Notes under the pieces: generated by a model | What the model saw: the letters and a program-made list of their open reading frames with translations, nothing else | The model's database searches: none | Told to the model about the DNA's origin: nothing | Made by a program: the position numbers and the translations under genes | In this document: one piece after another, positions 1 to 7,529 of the stretch | Position numbering within the stretch: the stretch's first letter is position 1 | Layout of the letters: every line of letters starts with the position of its first letter | From: Corallium rubrum | Lineage: Eukaryota > Cnidaria > Anthozoa > Scleralcyonacea > Coralliidae | Direction: 5' to 3' | DNA length: 64,000 nucleotides | NCBI GenBank assembly: GCA_964035015.1 | Contig: OZ036003.1 | Location: 569,501 to 633,500 of the forward strand

Positions 1-36
1 CTCCATAATAGCCACCAAGTACGGAACCCCCTTAGG

Positions 37-276
37 CTACTTAGGCTTCGAAAAAGGGTCAACCGGTAGGTACCCCTTCGACTGGGCATATTTAATCCCA
101 ACTGTACTAATTCCAACGGCTAGAGCCAGCCTGGCGGTACCCTTTACAGACTCAGGAGTACCCAAAGGTTCCCTCAGGACCTTCTTTGAAGCCATGGAGA
201 CTGCCACAGCTCCGCTTGTGATCAGGAGGGCGTCGTAGAGCTCGTTCATCAGTTCTTTTCGGTCGGTCGTTGACAT
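37..276 (-). CDS. small hydrophobic protein of the Polinton-like element
   Basis: The 79-residue product has two hydrophobic stretches, roughly residues 14-30 and 46-62, separated by a charged and glycine-rich turn, so a membrane-embedded virion or assembly protein is plausible. The start is the ATG at 276, preceded directly by tata, the arrangement seen at most starts of this element. It is the leftmost of three minus-strand genes in a row. I do not recognise the family and infer the membrane location from composition only. Confidence 0.5.
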   Translation of the reverse strand: MSTTDRKELMNELYDALLITSGAVAVSMASKKVLREPLGTPESVKGTARLALAVGISTVGIKYAQSKGYLPVDPFSKPK

Positions 277-292
277 TATACTAACACATATT

Positions 293-674
293 TCATTCGT
301 CGAAGGTGTCTAAAACCGGGGAAGTCCGGACGGGGTTCTGTGGCTTGACAGTTCCTTCCATTACCTTCTCCTCATCAATGGTTTTCAGCCTCTGAACCTC
401 CCTTTTCTCCTGCCTCGTAGTGTAATAAAGTGAAGCCCCACCGATAACCAACCCAACGGTTCCGATTATGTAACCATAATAAGCTGACCAGCCACCAACC
501 CCAGGACCAATCTCAGCCGCCAACCGCTCTCTGGCTTTCCTCTCCTTGGCTGTCTTTGATATCTGAGCCAGTCGTTTACCAGCCTCCACCCGTTTCGGAT
601 CCTTGACTCTCCGTCTTGACCACTGATGTCACCTTAGGGACTTCTGGGGTTTTCTCAGATGTTTCATCAGCCAT
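293..674 (-). pseudogene. single-span membrane protein gene with frameshift
   Basis: A likely start codon at 674-672 (preceded by tatag) opens a short acidic, lysine-rich frame that runs into a stop just after 593. The rest of the protein continues in another frame from about 610 down to 293. That second part has a basic, alanine-rich helix, one clear transmembrane segment (about residues 34-54 of the 98-residue open frame) and a charged tail. The second frame has a stop upstream and no good ATG of its own, so the two pieces look like one gene broken by an indel near 605-630. Function unknown; a virion membrane protein would fit the context. Confidence 0.5.
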
Positions 675-686
675 CTATACACTAAT

Positions 687-1007
687 CTATGTTCCGTCTG
701 TGAGGTCATCTGTGGGAATCTCTGAGGTCGTCTCTGAGGAATCTGTGAGACCACCTATAGGAATCTCTGAGTCTGTCTGTAGGAAGTCTGTGAGGCCATC
801 TGTAGGAATCTCTGAGGCTGTTTGTGGGAAGTCTGTGAGGTCATCTGTAGGAATCTCTGAGACCGTCGGCCAGACAACAACAGACTCAGTCACGTAGTAC
901 TCCCCCCTATGGTTCCTCCTAACACAATGTCTCATCACCCCGATAGCTCTTCTGAGGGTGTGGAAGATAATCAGTATGGGTCGTCTAAGTCTCTTTGGAA
1001 TCTTCAT
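687..1007 (-). CDS. small protein with 15-residue C-terminal repeats
   Basis: About 106 residues if started at the ATG at 1007-1005, which follows tttat and lies back-to-back with the kinase gene. The N-terminal half is very basic with a hydrophobic patch (residues about 1-45). The C-terminal half is nearly four copies of a 15-residue acidic unit whose core is SEIPTDDLTD. The longer open frame reaching 1157 runs into the kinase coding region on the other strand and is not needed. No recognised domain. The repeated acidic tail may be a flexible or stalk region. Confidence 0.5.
   Translation of the reverse strand: MKIPKRLRRPILIIFHTLRRAIGVMRHCVRRNHRGEYYVTESVVVWPTVSEIPTDDLTDFPQTASEIPTDGLTDFLQTDSEIPIGGLTDSSETTSEIPTDDLTDGT
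690..860 (-). repeat. 45-bp coding minisatellite, about 3.8 units
   Basis: Four 45-bp units, the last one short, stay in frame with the 687-1007 gene. Unit differences are mostly single substitutions, so the length has changed by whole codon-multiple units without breaking the frame. Confidence 0.75.
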
Positions 1008-1052
1008 ATAAAATACAGGAGGTTTAGGGCCGTACCGTATACCTGGGGTATA
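1008..1052. promoter_or_regulatory. 45-bp bidirectional promoter region
   Basis: Only 45 bp separate the start codons of the divergent genes 1007 (minus) and 1053 (plus). Each ATG is immediately preceded by a TATA-like string (tttat and ggtata). Promoter function is inferred from spacing and from the same motif at other starts in the element. Confidence 0.4.
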
Positions 1053-1799
1053 ATGACTGAGACAAAGCTCGGTGCTCGACTGATCGCCCTCGACGGAAAC
1101 ATTGGTGTGGGGAAGACAACGTTCGTGAAACCATTTGCTAGGAGGAACCACTACCACCTCATCGAAGAGCCAGTCGAGAGCAACCCATACCTGGAAAGGT
1201 TTTACGCTGACCCCGGGAGGTGGGCGTATGAGATGGAGACTTGGTTTCTTGGTGAGAGAATCGACGCTTACCTGAAAGCTCTGGAGTTAATCAACGAGGG
1301 GGAGAATGTGATTGTAGAGCGGACACATCACAGCTGTATGACTTTCACTAAGAACTGTTGGCGTAACGGGTGGATAACCGACAAACAGTTTTCTGATTAT
1401 TCCAAGATCTTCCACTCACTAAACAATCTACTCCCAACCCCTGATGCCCTACTACTCCTAAGCGCTTCAGTTGACACCTGCCACGACCGAATGCTCAGGA
1501 GAGGTCGGGAATGTGAAGCCGGTGGTGTAACTAAGGATTACCTAGAGCGGATACAAAGGTATATGGGAGAAACGGTTGTAATGGTTTGGAACAAGGGGAC
1601 CAAGGTAATTGGTCTCGACTGGGAAGACTTCGGTCCGGATGAGTCGGAGGTGGTTGGTACCCTCAGTGGGCTCCCTAGTGGATTTCACGGTTGGATGGCC
1701 CGTGTGGGTGACCGGGACGTTTACATACCAGAGATAGTCAGAACCGTTAGCCAGGCCCGGCAGGCTCAGCTGAGTCATAGGTCCTATGGTACCGTGTGA
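1053..1799 (+). CDS. deoxynucleoside kinase
   Basis: A 248-residue protein of the dNK family (thymidine, dCK, dGK-like), which phosphorylates deoxynucleosides with ATP and feeds the nucleotide salvage pathway. The P-loop GNIGVGKT is at residues 15-22. The substrate-site glutamate lies in an EEP motif near residue 38, an ERT motif stands where the family has ERS (about residues 89-91), and an arginine-rich LID segment RRGRECEAGG precedes the YLERI helix. The length fits the family. The ATG at 1053 is chosen over the one at 909 because the P-loop then lies at its usual distance from the N terminus and the start has the element's tataATG context. Such a kinase would raise dNTP pools for viral DNA synthesis in resting cells. 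Substrate preference cannot be told from sequence. Confidence 0.88.
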   Translation: MTETKLGARLIALDGNIGVGKTTFVKPFARRNHYHLIEEPVESNPYLERFYADPGRWAYEMETWFLGERIDAYLKALELINEGENVIVERTHHSCMTFTKNCWRNGWITDKQFSDYSKIFHSLNNLLPTPDALLLLSASVDTCHDRMLRRGRECEAGGVTKDYLERIQRYMGETVVMVWNKGTKVIGLDWEDFGPDESEVVGTLSGLPSGFHGWMARVGDRDVYIPEIVRTVSQARQAQLSHRSYGTV

Positions 1800-2259
1800 T
1801 CGTACTGTCGGAATGTGGACAGACCTCAGTCACAATGTCGTCGAGTACACGGACGTCGGACAGGAAGACAGTCTCATCGTAGGAAGCCCCACGTAGGAAG
1901 CTTCTGATTTGTGTCAGGACCTTGTGATAGCTGATATGAGCGAATTCACAGTTCTCCAGTCTGCCAGACATCCCCGACTTGGTCATGTACCCTTGAATCA
2001 GAACGCCAGGACCGGCTATAGTTCCGAGGATCAGTGGGTTAGCTGTAACACCACCAGCTATTCCCCCAACCACGGTCAACCCAATAGAGACCGTCTCAAG
2101 GATCATCTTCAGTCTCTTCAGTCGGGTGTGTTTCCACTTGTAACAGGTCGCTAGCCTATGGTAATACGAATAGAGTCGGGTTAGTTTGTCCACTTCAGCC
2201 GGTTGGAGGTTTTTACCAATGTGGTTGAAGCTGATAACGTTTTTTCTTTTTTTCTTCAT
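1747..2259 (-). CDS. two-transmembrane protein, SLATT-like
   Basis: 170 residues. A basic helical N-terminal part is followed by two hydrophobic segments (about residues 53-72 and 75-92) with a short glycine/asparagine turn, then a soluble helical C-terminal part. This layout resembles the SLATT two-helix membrane domain known from bacterial and some eukaryotic proteins; that link is an impression from architecture, not proven. Its 3' end overlaps the convergent kinase gene by 53 bp. The start lies 5 bp beyond the stop of the upstream gene (2265-3050), suggesting co-transcription. Confidence 0.5.
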   Translation of the reverse strand: MKKKRKNVISFNHIGKNLQPAEVDKLTRLYSYYHRLATCYKWKHTRLKRLKMILETVSIGLTVVGGIAGGVTANPLILGTIAGPGVLIQGYMTKSGMSGRLENCEFAHISYHKVLTQIRSFLRGASYDETVFLSDVRVLDDIVTEVCPHSDSTITRYHRTYDSAEPAGPG

Positions 2260-2264
2260 TCTAA

Positions 2265-3050
2265 TTACAGGTCATATTCAACCATAACCTCCTTACAGAT
2301 CCTCCCGATCTCGGGTTCCCCCAGACGACCCTCTACGATCTTCATACCGTAAAAGTTAATGTCTGAATAAAAACTTTTTAAGCTGTTTACCCCGAACACA
2401 TTCAGATAAGATGTCCCTATCTGACCGATGTCACACATAGTGTATGAGTCCCTCAGTATCTCACCATTTATCCTGACGTGTGACACTCTAAATCCGGATA
2501 GCCAGTGGGCAGATATCAGAACCTTTTTTCCGATGAACTTCGCTGGAATTGTACACTCATGAAACCTAGACGGTGTCATCCCACCAAAAACCAGTTTGTT
2601 ACTCACCCCAGCTTTAAACCCAAGGCTTCTACCATCGTTAACATTGACATTGGAAACAATTGTTTCCCAGGTACCCGACGCCGATCTTACGCCGTTCCTC
2701 TTTACCACAACGAAAACTGAAACATCAGTGAACATGAATCTGGGCACGTTAGCGTGGAAGGCTGTTCTTATCGTCATCTCAGGGTAAAGGAAATGGTGAT
2801 CACCGGCGGTGCTTGGCTGTGGGTTAATACTAGGGGGTCTCCAAAACATGGTTGAGTGGATCTCACCATCCCTATCCTCTATGTAATCAACAAAATTGAG
2901 TTTGGAGACGGCGTTCTTACTGGATGTGGTTACGTTCAGATCAAAGATGACCTTGTAGTCGGGGACGGGCTTCGTATAAAGGACCTCTTTTAGTTTATCG
3001 TTGAGTTGCTTATTAGTGATCGGTCTGTTGTAACCATAAAACAGACTCAT
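2265..3050 (-). CDS. probable lectin-like (LamG/ConA-type) beta-sandwich virion protein
   Basis: 261 residues, rich in beta-type sequence. The C-terminal part ends in a pattern of the type 'FYSDINFYGMKI ... LGEPEI', which resembles the last strands of LamG/concanavalin-like domains, where a strand with a conserved Y/F-G is followed by a short helix containing an EI pair. Such folds occur in fibre or receptor-binding proteins of viruses; the fibre role here is inference. The start at 3050 has tatATG context. Located between the two-TM gene and the 3095-3730 gene, all on the same strand. Confidence 0.45.
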   Translation of the reverse strand: MSLFYGYNRPITNKQLNDKLKEVLYTKPVPDYKVIFDLNVTTSSKNAVSKLNFVDYIEDRDGEIHSTMFWRPPSINPQPSTAGDHHFLYPEMTIRTAFHANVPRFMFTDVSVFVVVKRNGVRSASGTWETIVSNVNVNDGRSLGFKAGVSNKLVFGGMTPSRFHECTIPAKFIGKKVLISAHWLSGFRVSHVRINGEILRDSYTMCDIGQIGTSYLNVFGVNSLKSFYSDINFYGMKIVEGRLGEPEIGRICKEVMVEYDL

Positions 3051-3094
3051 ATACTATAGAATGTATTTACTGAACAGATACCCAGACACAGCTG

Positions 3095-3730
3095 TTAGGA
3101 CCAATAGGATTCCCAACTCATTGTCTGGCTTTGGTTGTCTGTCAGGTGTGTGGACGGTTGGTTTGTCAGGTGTGTGGACGGTTGGTCTGTCAGGTGTATG
3201 GACAGCTGGTTTGTCGGCTTTCCGTCACTGTCGCCTAGGGTTTCCAGATGTGGACCGCTTTCCTGGTGTGTCTTTGGTGGTTGTTTGTGAACACCCTGAT
3301 AGTTGACTTCAGAATTAATACCAAACCTCATACCCTCCAACGCACGTCTGAGTAAGTTGTTGTACCCTAGGATTTTCTCCTTCAGTATCGTCAATGATCC
3401 TGGTACTAACCACGTGTCAGGGCTAATGGCTAGGTTCTGGGTGACGTTAGTATCTGATATTGCCCTGTTCATATTCAGAATCCAGGTACTGACAGAATAG
3501 TTAACGATAGCATCCTGTACAAGGACTCTGAATTCCTGCTGTGTTTCGAGACTTCCAGCACCTTTGTTAACAATGCTAATCCTTGTTTTAGCCTGTGAAC
3601 CGAGAACGGCGTAAACATAAGCCTCGATGGACTCATTCAGATACTGTAGACCTACCCTGGTGAAACCATTTGTCCGTAAGGGGATGAACCTTCTGTAGTG
3701 TGTCTTATAGTCGCTATTGAGACGCCACAT
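3095..3730 (-). CDS. unknown virion-like protein with 8-residue C-terminal repeats
   Basis: 211 residues from the first ATG at 3730. The body (about residues 1-140) is soluble and mixed alpha/beta; the tail holds about three copies of an 8-residue unit, core QPSTHLT. The reading frame stays open upstream of the ATG to about 3797, and that part also looks coding. It overlaps the end of the upstream gene (3778-4479) in the -1 frame right at a run of six A. It may therefore start at 3730, or be expressed as an extension of the upstream protein by frameshifting. No known domain recognised. Confidence 0.5.
   Translation of the reverse strand: MWRLNSDYKTHYRRFIPLRTNGFTRVGLQYLNESIEAYVYAVLGSQAKTRISIVNKGAGSLETQQEFRVLVQDAIVNYSVSTWILNMNRAISDTNVTQNLAISPDTWLVPGSLTILKEKILGYNNLLRRALEGMRFGINSEVNYQGVHKQPPKTHQESGPHLETLGDSDGKPTNQLSIHLTDQPSTHLTNQPSTHLTDNQSQTMSWESYWS
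3135..3218 (-). repeat. 24-bp coding tandem repeat
   Basis: Three and a half copies of a 24-bp unit (contains ggtgtgtggacggtt) encode the Thr/Gln/Ser-rich 8-residue repeats at the end of the 3095-3730 protein. Confidence 0.7.
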
Positions 3731-3777
3731 CCACTCACGGAACGAACGGTTGTGTTTGTAACCAGAGTGAGGATTAA

Positions 3778-4479
3778 TCAGAAACTTTTTTCCCTAGGTA
3801 TGTTCGCCATGTTGTCAATCACATCGCCGTGCCCAACGCCAAACTCCCTCATTAGGTCACTCCTCTTTTCCGTTATCAGACGTCTTACTATACGTCGCGT
3901 GGTAAAATAGAGGTGAAAACACATGATAGAGGAAACCACTGGATATACGTCTTCTGAGAATTTTAAGTGTTCTACCCCAACGCCACAGCAGTACGAACTG
4001 AGATAGACAGCGGTTATAAGTTGGTAATAAGGTTCATTATCATTCCACCATTTCGCGATGTCCGTCCGGTTCCCTGGATTCAGGACTGGTAACTTTGCCA
4101 TAAAAAAGTCTTGGCCGTTAACGTAGATCCTAAAATTGTTAAGGTCGTAGTCTATGGCGTTGTCTGATAGATACGTGAACTTCGAAAAGTCGTATTTCCC
4201 CTCAATGTCACTCTTCCAGTGTCGTTTACCCTGAACTTTCTGTACCGTACCACCACCAAGCCATATCTTCGGAAATCTGGGTGGTGGTTTATTTATTGTT
4301 AAATACTTGGTGTAGTCTCTATTGTTCTTAAAATCTCTGTCGCCGGTGTAGATGTATGAGTCACCGACAGGTCCAAAGAACACACCAGGTTCTGACTGAC
4401 CGAAGACTGAATCAGTTATGAACTTGGTTCTATCGGCGTATGGGTATTTGGTGAAGAACTCCCTCAGGGTCTTATCCAT
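3778..4479 (-). CDS. unknown protein conserved-looking, possible capsid-associated
   Basis: 233 residues, aromatic-rich with many Tyr, Trp and Phe, and no long hydrophobic segment except a short one around residues 150-170. I do not recognise a domain. The start codon at 4479-4477 has tatATG context and is only 19 bp from the start of the divergent integrase gene. The end of the gene has six A followed by a stop, where the next gene's frame begins to be open. Confidence 0.55.
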   Translation of the reverse strand: MDKTLREFFTKYPYADRTKFITDSVFGQSEPGVFFGPVGDSYIYTGDRDFKNNRDYTKYLTINKPPPRFPKIWLGGGTVQKVQGKRHWKSDIEGKYDFSKFTYLSDNAIDYDLNNFRIYVNGQDFFMAKLPVLNPGNRTDIAKWWNDNEPYYQLITAVYLSSYCCGVGVEHLKFSEDVYPVVSSIMCFHLYFTTRRIVRRLITEKRSDLMREFGVGHGDVIDNMANIPREKSF

Positions 4480-4498
4480 ATATCATAGGTTAGGTTAT
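4480..4498. promoter_or_regulatory. 19-bp spacer between divergent ATGs
   Basis: The start codons at 4479 (minus) and 4499 (plus) are separated by 19 bp reading atatcataggttaggttat, so both ATGs are preceded by tat on their own strand. There is hardly room for a 5' leader on either transcript. Promoter function is inferred. Confidence 0.4.
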
Positions 4499-5596
4499 AT
4501 GGACGCTGGGGTTGGGTTGGAACAGGAATTGAGAGATATATGGTATGATCCGAAAACAGGATATCAGTCAGCTGAACGGTTGTACCAGAAGGCGGTGGGA
4601 GAAGGTCTTGATGTGAGTAGGAAGGCAGTAAGGGACTGGCTGAAAACACAGGACACGTATACGAGGTATAGGCCGGTTGTGAGAAAGCATAAGTTCAGAC
4701 AGACGTTCGTTAGCCACCTTGGTGAACAGATACAGATGGACCTGGTTGATATGGGGAAGTACAAGAACCAGAACAAAGGGTATTACTGGATTTTGACGGC
4801 TGTTGAGATTCTGAGTCGGTATGCTTTCGCCGTTCCTGTTTACAGGAAGGACACGAAAAACATGACCGGGACTGTGGATAAGCTGTTGGAACAGTTCAAA
4901 GACCGATTTGGTGACCACCCTGACCTGGCTCAGTTCGACGATAGGAAGGAGTTTTATAACGTCGGTGTGAAAGGCCTGCTGAAGGAACGTGGTGTTGAGT
5001 ACTTCAGTACGTTTTCGGACAAGAAAGCAGCGATCGTCGAACGATTTAACAGAACACTTAAAACTGCTATGTGGAAGTACTTTTACACCAAGGGGACTTA
5101 TAGGTGGATTGATGTCCTGGATGATCTCGTTGAGGGTTATAACAACACCAAACACAGTGTTACCCTTCTGAAGCCTAAGGACGTCGGTAAGTCAAACGAG
5201 AATCAGGTTTGGAATACGTTGTTCGGTCACCATTTTGGTGATCATCCTTTACCCAAGTTCCGGGTTGGAGACACCGTGAGGGTGTCAAAGTATAAGAGTA
5301 TATTTACGAAGGGTTATGAGGCTAACTTCACTGAGGAAATCTTCAAGATAACAAAGGTCATCCGTGGTGATCCAAACGTTTACGAGATTGAGGACGCTGA
5401 GGGTGAGCCGATTATCGGAAAGTTCTATGAGGAGGAGTTGTCACCGGTGGATAAGAAGGATGACGTTTATAGGGTGGCGAAGGTGTTGAGGAGGAAGAGA
5501 GTCGCTGGAAAGAAGATGGTGTTGGTCAAGTGGTTGGGTTATGATAGTAAACACAACTCATGGATACCTGAGAGTGACGTACAAAACCTGGGTTAA
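4499..5596 (+). CDS. DDE integrase with C-terminal chromodomain (Polinton type)
   Basis: 365 residues. Residues 1-70 carry the helical N-terminal region typical of Polinton integrases (a tyrosine/proline-rich stretch, then a VRDWLKTQDTY segment). The catalytic RNase H-like core has Asp81 in QMDLVDM, Asp147 in FDDRKEF and Glu181 in VERFNRTLK, with 33 residues between the last two. A chromodomain follows at about residues 321-365, ending in LVKWLGY and SWIPE. The enzyme would insert the element's DNA into host chromatin, with the chromodomain steering it to methylated histones. The ATG at 4499 is preferred to 4418 because the longer frame would overlap the divergent gene and lacks similarity there. 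The stop overlaps the next start by one base (TAATG). Confidence 0.93.
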   Translation: MDAGVGLEQELRDIWYDPKTGYQSAERLYQKAVGEGLDVSRKAVRDWLKTQDTYTRYRPVVRKHKFRQTFVSHLGEQIQMDLVDMGKYKNQNKGYYWILTAVEILSRYAFAVPVYRKDTKNMTGTVDKLLEQFKDRFGDHPDLAQFDDRKEFYNVGVKGLLKERGVEYFSTFSDKKAAIVERFNRTLKTAMWKYFYTKGTYRWIDVLDDLVEGYNNTKHSVTLLKPKDVGKSNENQVWNTLFGHHFGDHPLPKFRVGDTVRVSKYKSIFTKGYEANFTEEIFKITKVIRGDPNVYEIEDAEGEPIIGKFYEEELSPVDKKDDVYRVAKVLRRKRVAGKKMVLVKWLGYDSKHNSWIPESDVQNLG

Positions 5597-6300
5597 TGTA
5601 TACCCGGGTAAGGAGGCTAACATTATTCATTGAAAACGGTGAAAAGACTGTCTACTTAGAACAACCTATCATGGTGACAGGTCCAAGACCACAGGTGATG
5701 CTGAAGAAAGCGACGGTATACTGGGACTACAACAATGTGGTATCAGGTTTGAACGATTCGGTGTCGTTTGATGGTAAGGAGGCATCCGCTCCTGAAGGTT
5801 ATTTCGGCTTTGACGCATTGGAAACGTTCGCTAAGACCTTAGCCGGGACCCACAGTGGGGTGGTTGAGTCCGGAAAGAATGTTTACAACGGAACATCTAA
5901 GGTGAAGACGTCTGAAAAGCTGAAACTTGGGAAGATGGGTCTTCTTTTAGGGTTTGGTGAAAACGATGTGATAACTGCTGGTGGTGGTGGGTGGACAAAT
6001 AGTCCGAATCAGGTGGACATCAATAGAGGGTTGAGGTATGTCGGGATCTCGTGCGACGCTGTTGAGAGTGAAAAAAGTCTGGACAATGGGAGGAGGAGTA
6101 ATCTGATTGGGACCCTTCCGATAACCTCTGAACAGAGTCTAAAAGGAAGTGTACAGCACTACACAGACATTGAGTCGAAAGCTGAGATCCGTAAGGGTGT
6201 TTATGGTAAGATGACCTTTAGGGTCCGTGGAAACAATGATCATTCAGTAGGTCGGCCGGTTGGGATCGGAGCTGTCCTGCTTGAGTTGTACATAGGTTAG
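5596..6300 (+). CDS. putative minor capsid (penton) protein
   Basis: 234 residues. It starts inside the integrase stop codon, so it is probably translated from the same message or after a short reinitiation. The sequence is beta-rich and glycine-rich with no membrane segment, and its C-terminal part ends in a strand pattern that would suit a single jelly roll. Polintons and adintoviruses encode a single jelly-roll penton near the capsid genes; the assignment here rests on position, size and composition, not on a recognised motif. Confidence 0.45.
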   Translation: MYTRVRRLTLFIENGEKTVYLEQPIMVTGPRPQVMLKKATVYWDYNNVVSGLNDSVSFDGKEASAPEGYFGFDALETFAKTLAGTHSGVVESGKNVYNGTSKVKTSEKLKLGKMGLLLGFGENDVITAGGGGWTNSPNQVDINRGLRYVGISCDAVESEKSLDNGRRSNLIGTLPITSEQSLKGSVQHYTDIESKAEIRKGVYGKMTFRVRGNNDHSVGRPVGIGAVLLELYIG

Positions 6301-6333
6301 TATATAATAGCTGGAGAAGGAGAAAACTTCGAA

Positions 6334-7512
6334 ATGAATGATCTCGGTGATGGAAGGGCAAACGCTAGTGGGGACACTGACGAAGCTAACCCCTCTAACT
6401 ATAGGGACAGATTTATACCACTTGACCCAGACCCCTCCATAACCCCAGTCGGTACAACAAATGATACAAACAAAGATAGGATGAACACCAGCAGTGACGA
6501 ACAGGATTGGGATGAGCATGTCATAAATGACAGAAAAGAAAAACTCAAAGAGTGGCTAAAAGTAGATATAAATATGACAGCTGGTAAGGCTTCTGAAGAA
6601 CTGTTATTACAGTCCGCACTTAGTAAAAAAAATGGAATCCTCGATGGTGGAATGGAGTATAGAGGTGTAAAAGTTTTGGTACGTGACCGTGGTGGTGGGG
6701 TCAGGCTTAGCACAAACAAAACAAATAAAACGATTATTGATGAGTTTAAAAATCTGGGAGAAAGGGCTGTAACTGAGAATTCTAAAGAAATAGCCGACCC
6801 CACGATCTCTCAGGGAGTCGGGGATGACATCACCTCACGAACCAACTTAGTGATCAACAATCGGATTGGGGAAAGAGTAGAAAATCTACGGGAGCAGGCG
6901 AGAGAAATACACATACCCGAGCAGGTAGTAAGAGAACTCGCTGGGATACTCCACCCACAAGGTACGGATGAGGTGCAGATTGAGGCTCTTGAGAGACAAG
7001 CCGATCACTACAGATTAGAAGCATTAAGAGAGGCCGACCCTGTTAAGGAACAGTTTTACAAGAGCGTCAGAGAGACAGCGGAATTAAAAGCAGACAGCAT
7101 AAGAATTAGGATTGGTGAGTGACCTATACATACGGAAGCTGTGTCTATCTTAGAGAATGAAGTGAGAAACAATGACCTGAATAGGTTAGAAAGGTTCAAG
7201 AGGTGGCTAAGAAGAATATGGTTGGTCTGTCTGCTATAGCCATCACCATAGCTGGGATAGTGACCACAATAGTTGTCGCTGCTAGGGGGGTTGTCTCGGG
7301 GGGAGCAAGAGCTGTTGGTGGTTTCGCTAAGGCACTCGCTAATCTGGGTAAGAGTTTGGGACCTGTTAGCACCACTGTTCAGTGTGATAGCACAGGTTCT
7401 GACTTGGGGAGCAAAAGGGATAGCATGGTTAGCCAACAATCTGCGGGTTCTTGCCATAGCTATGACGTGGTTATTGTATGACTATTGGAAAAACAGCAAA
7501 AACCGAAAATAA
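6334..7512 (+). pseudogene. virion core/membrane protein gene, broken by one stop and two frameshifts
   Basis: An open frame of 262 residues (6334-7122) is hydrophilic, with a helical, charged C-terminal part. After its TGA at 7120-7122 the same frame stays open and coding-like to about 7200. The coding signal then jumps frame near 7195-7210 and again near 7355-7370, ending at 7512 with a lysine/arginine-rich tail. The last 110 residues are alanine/glycine/leucine-rich and strongly hydrophobic, like the membrane-active minor proteins of Polintons. I read the whole as one gene with a nonsense change and two indels. Alternatively, the first part could be a complete separate gene. Confidence 0.55.
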
Positions 7513-7529
7513 AACCTGTTATGTAGTAT

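Noticed and set aside
616..897. Plus-strand Ser/Val repeat protein
   Set aside because: Shadow of the minus-strand 45-bp coding repeat; the minus frame has a good start and fits the gene row.
4568..5155. 195-residue minus-strand frame
   Set aside because: Antisense shadow of the integrase core.
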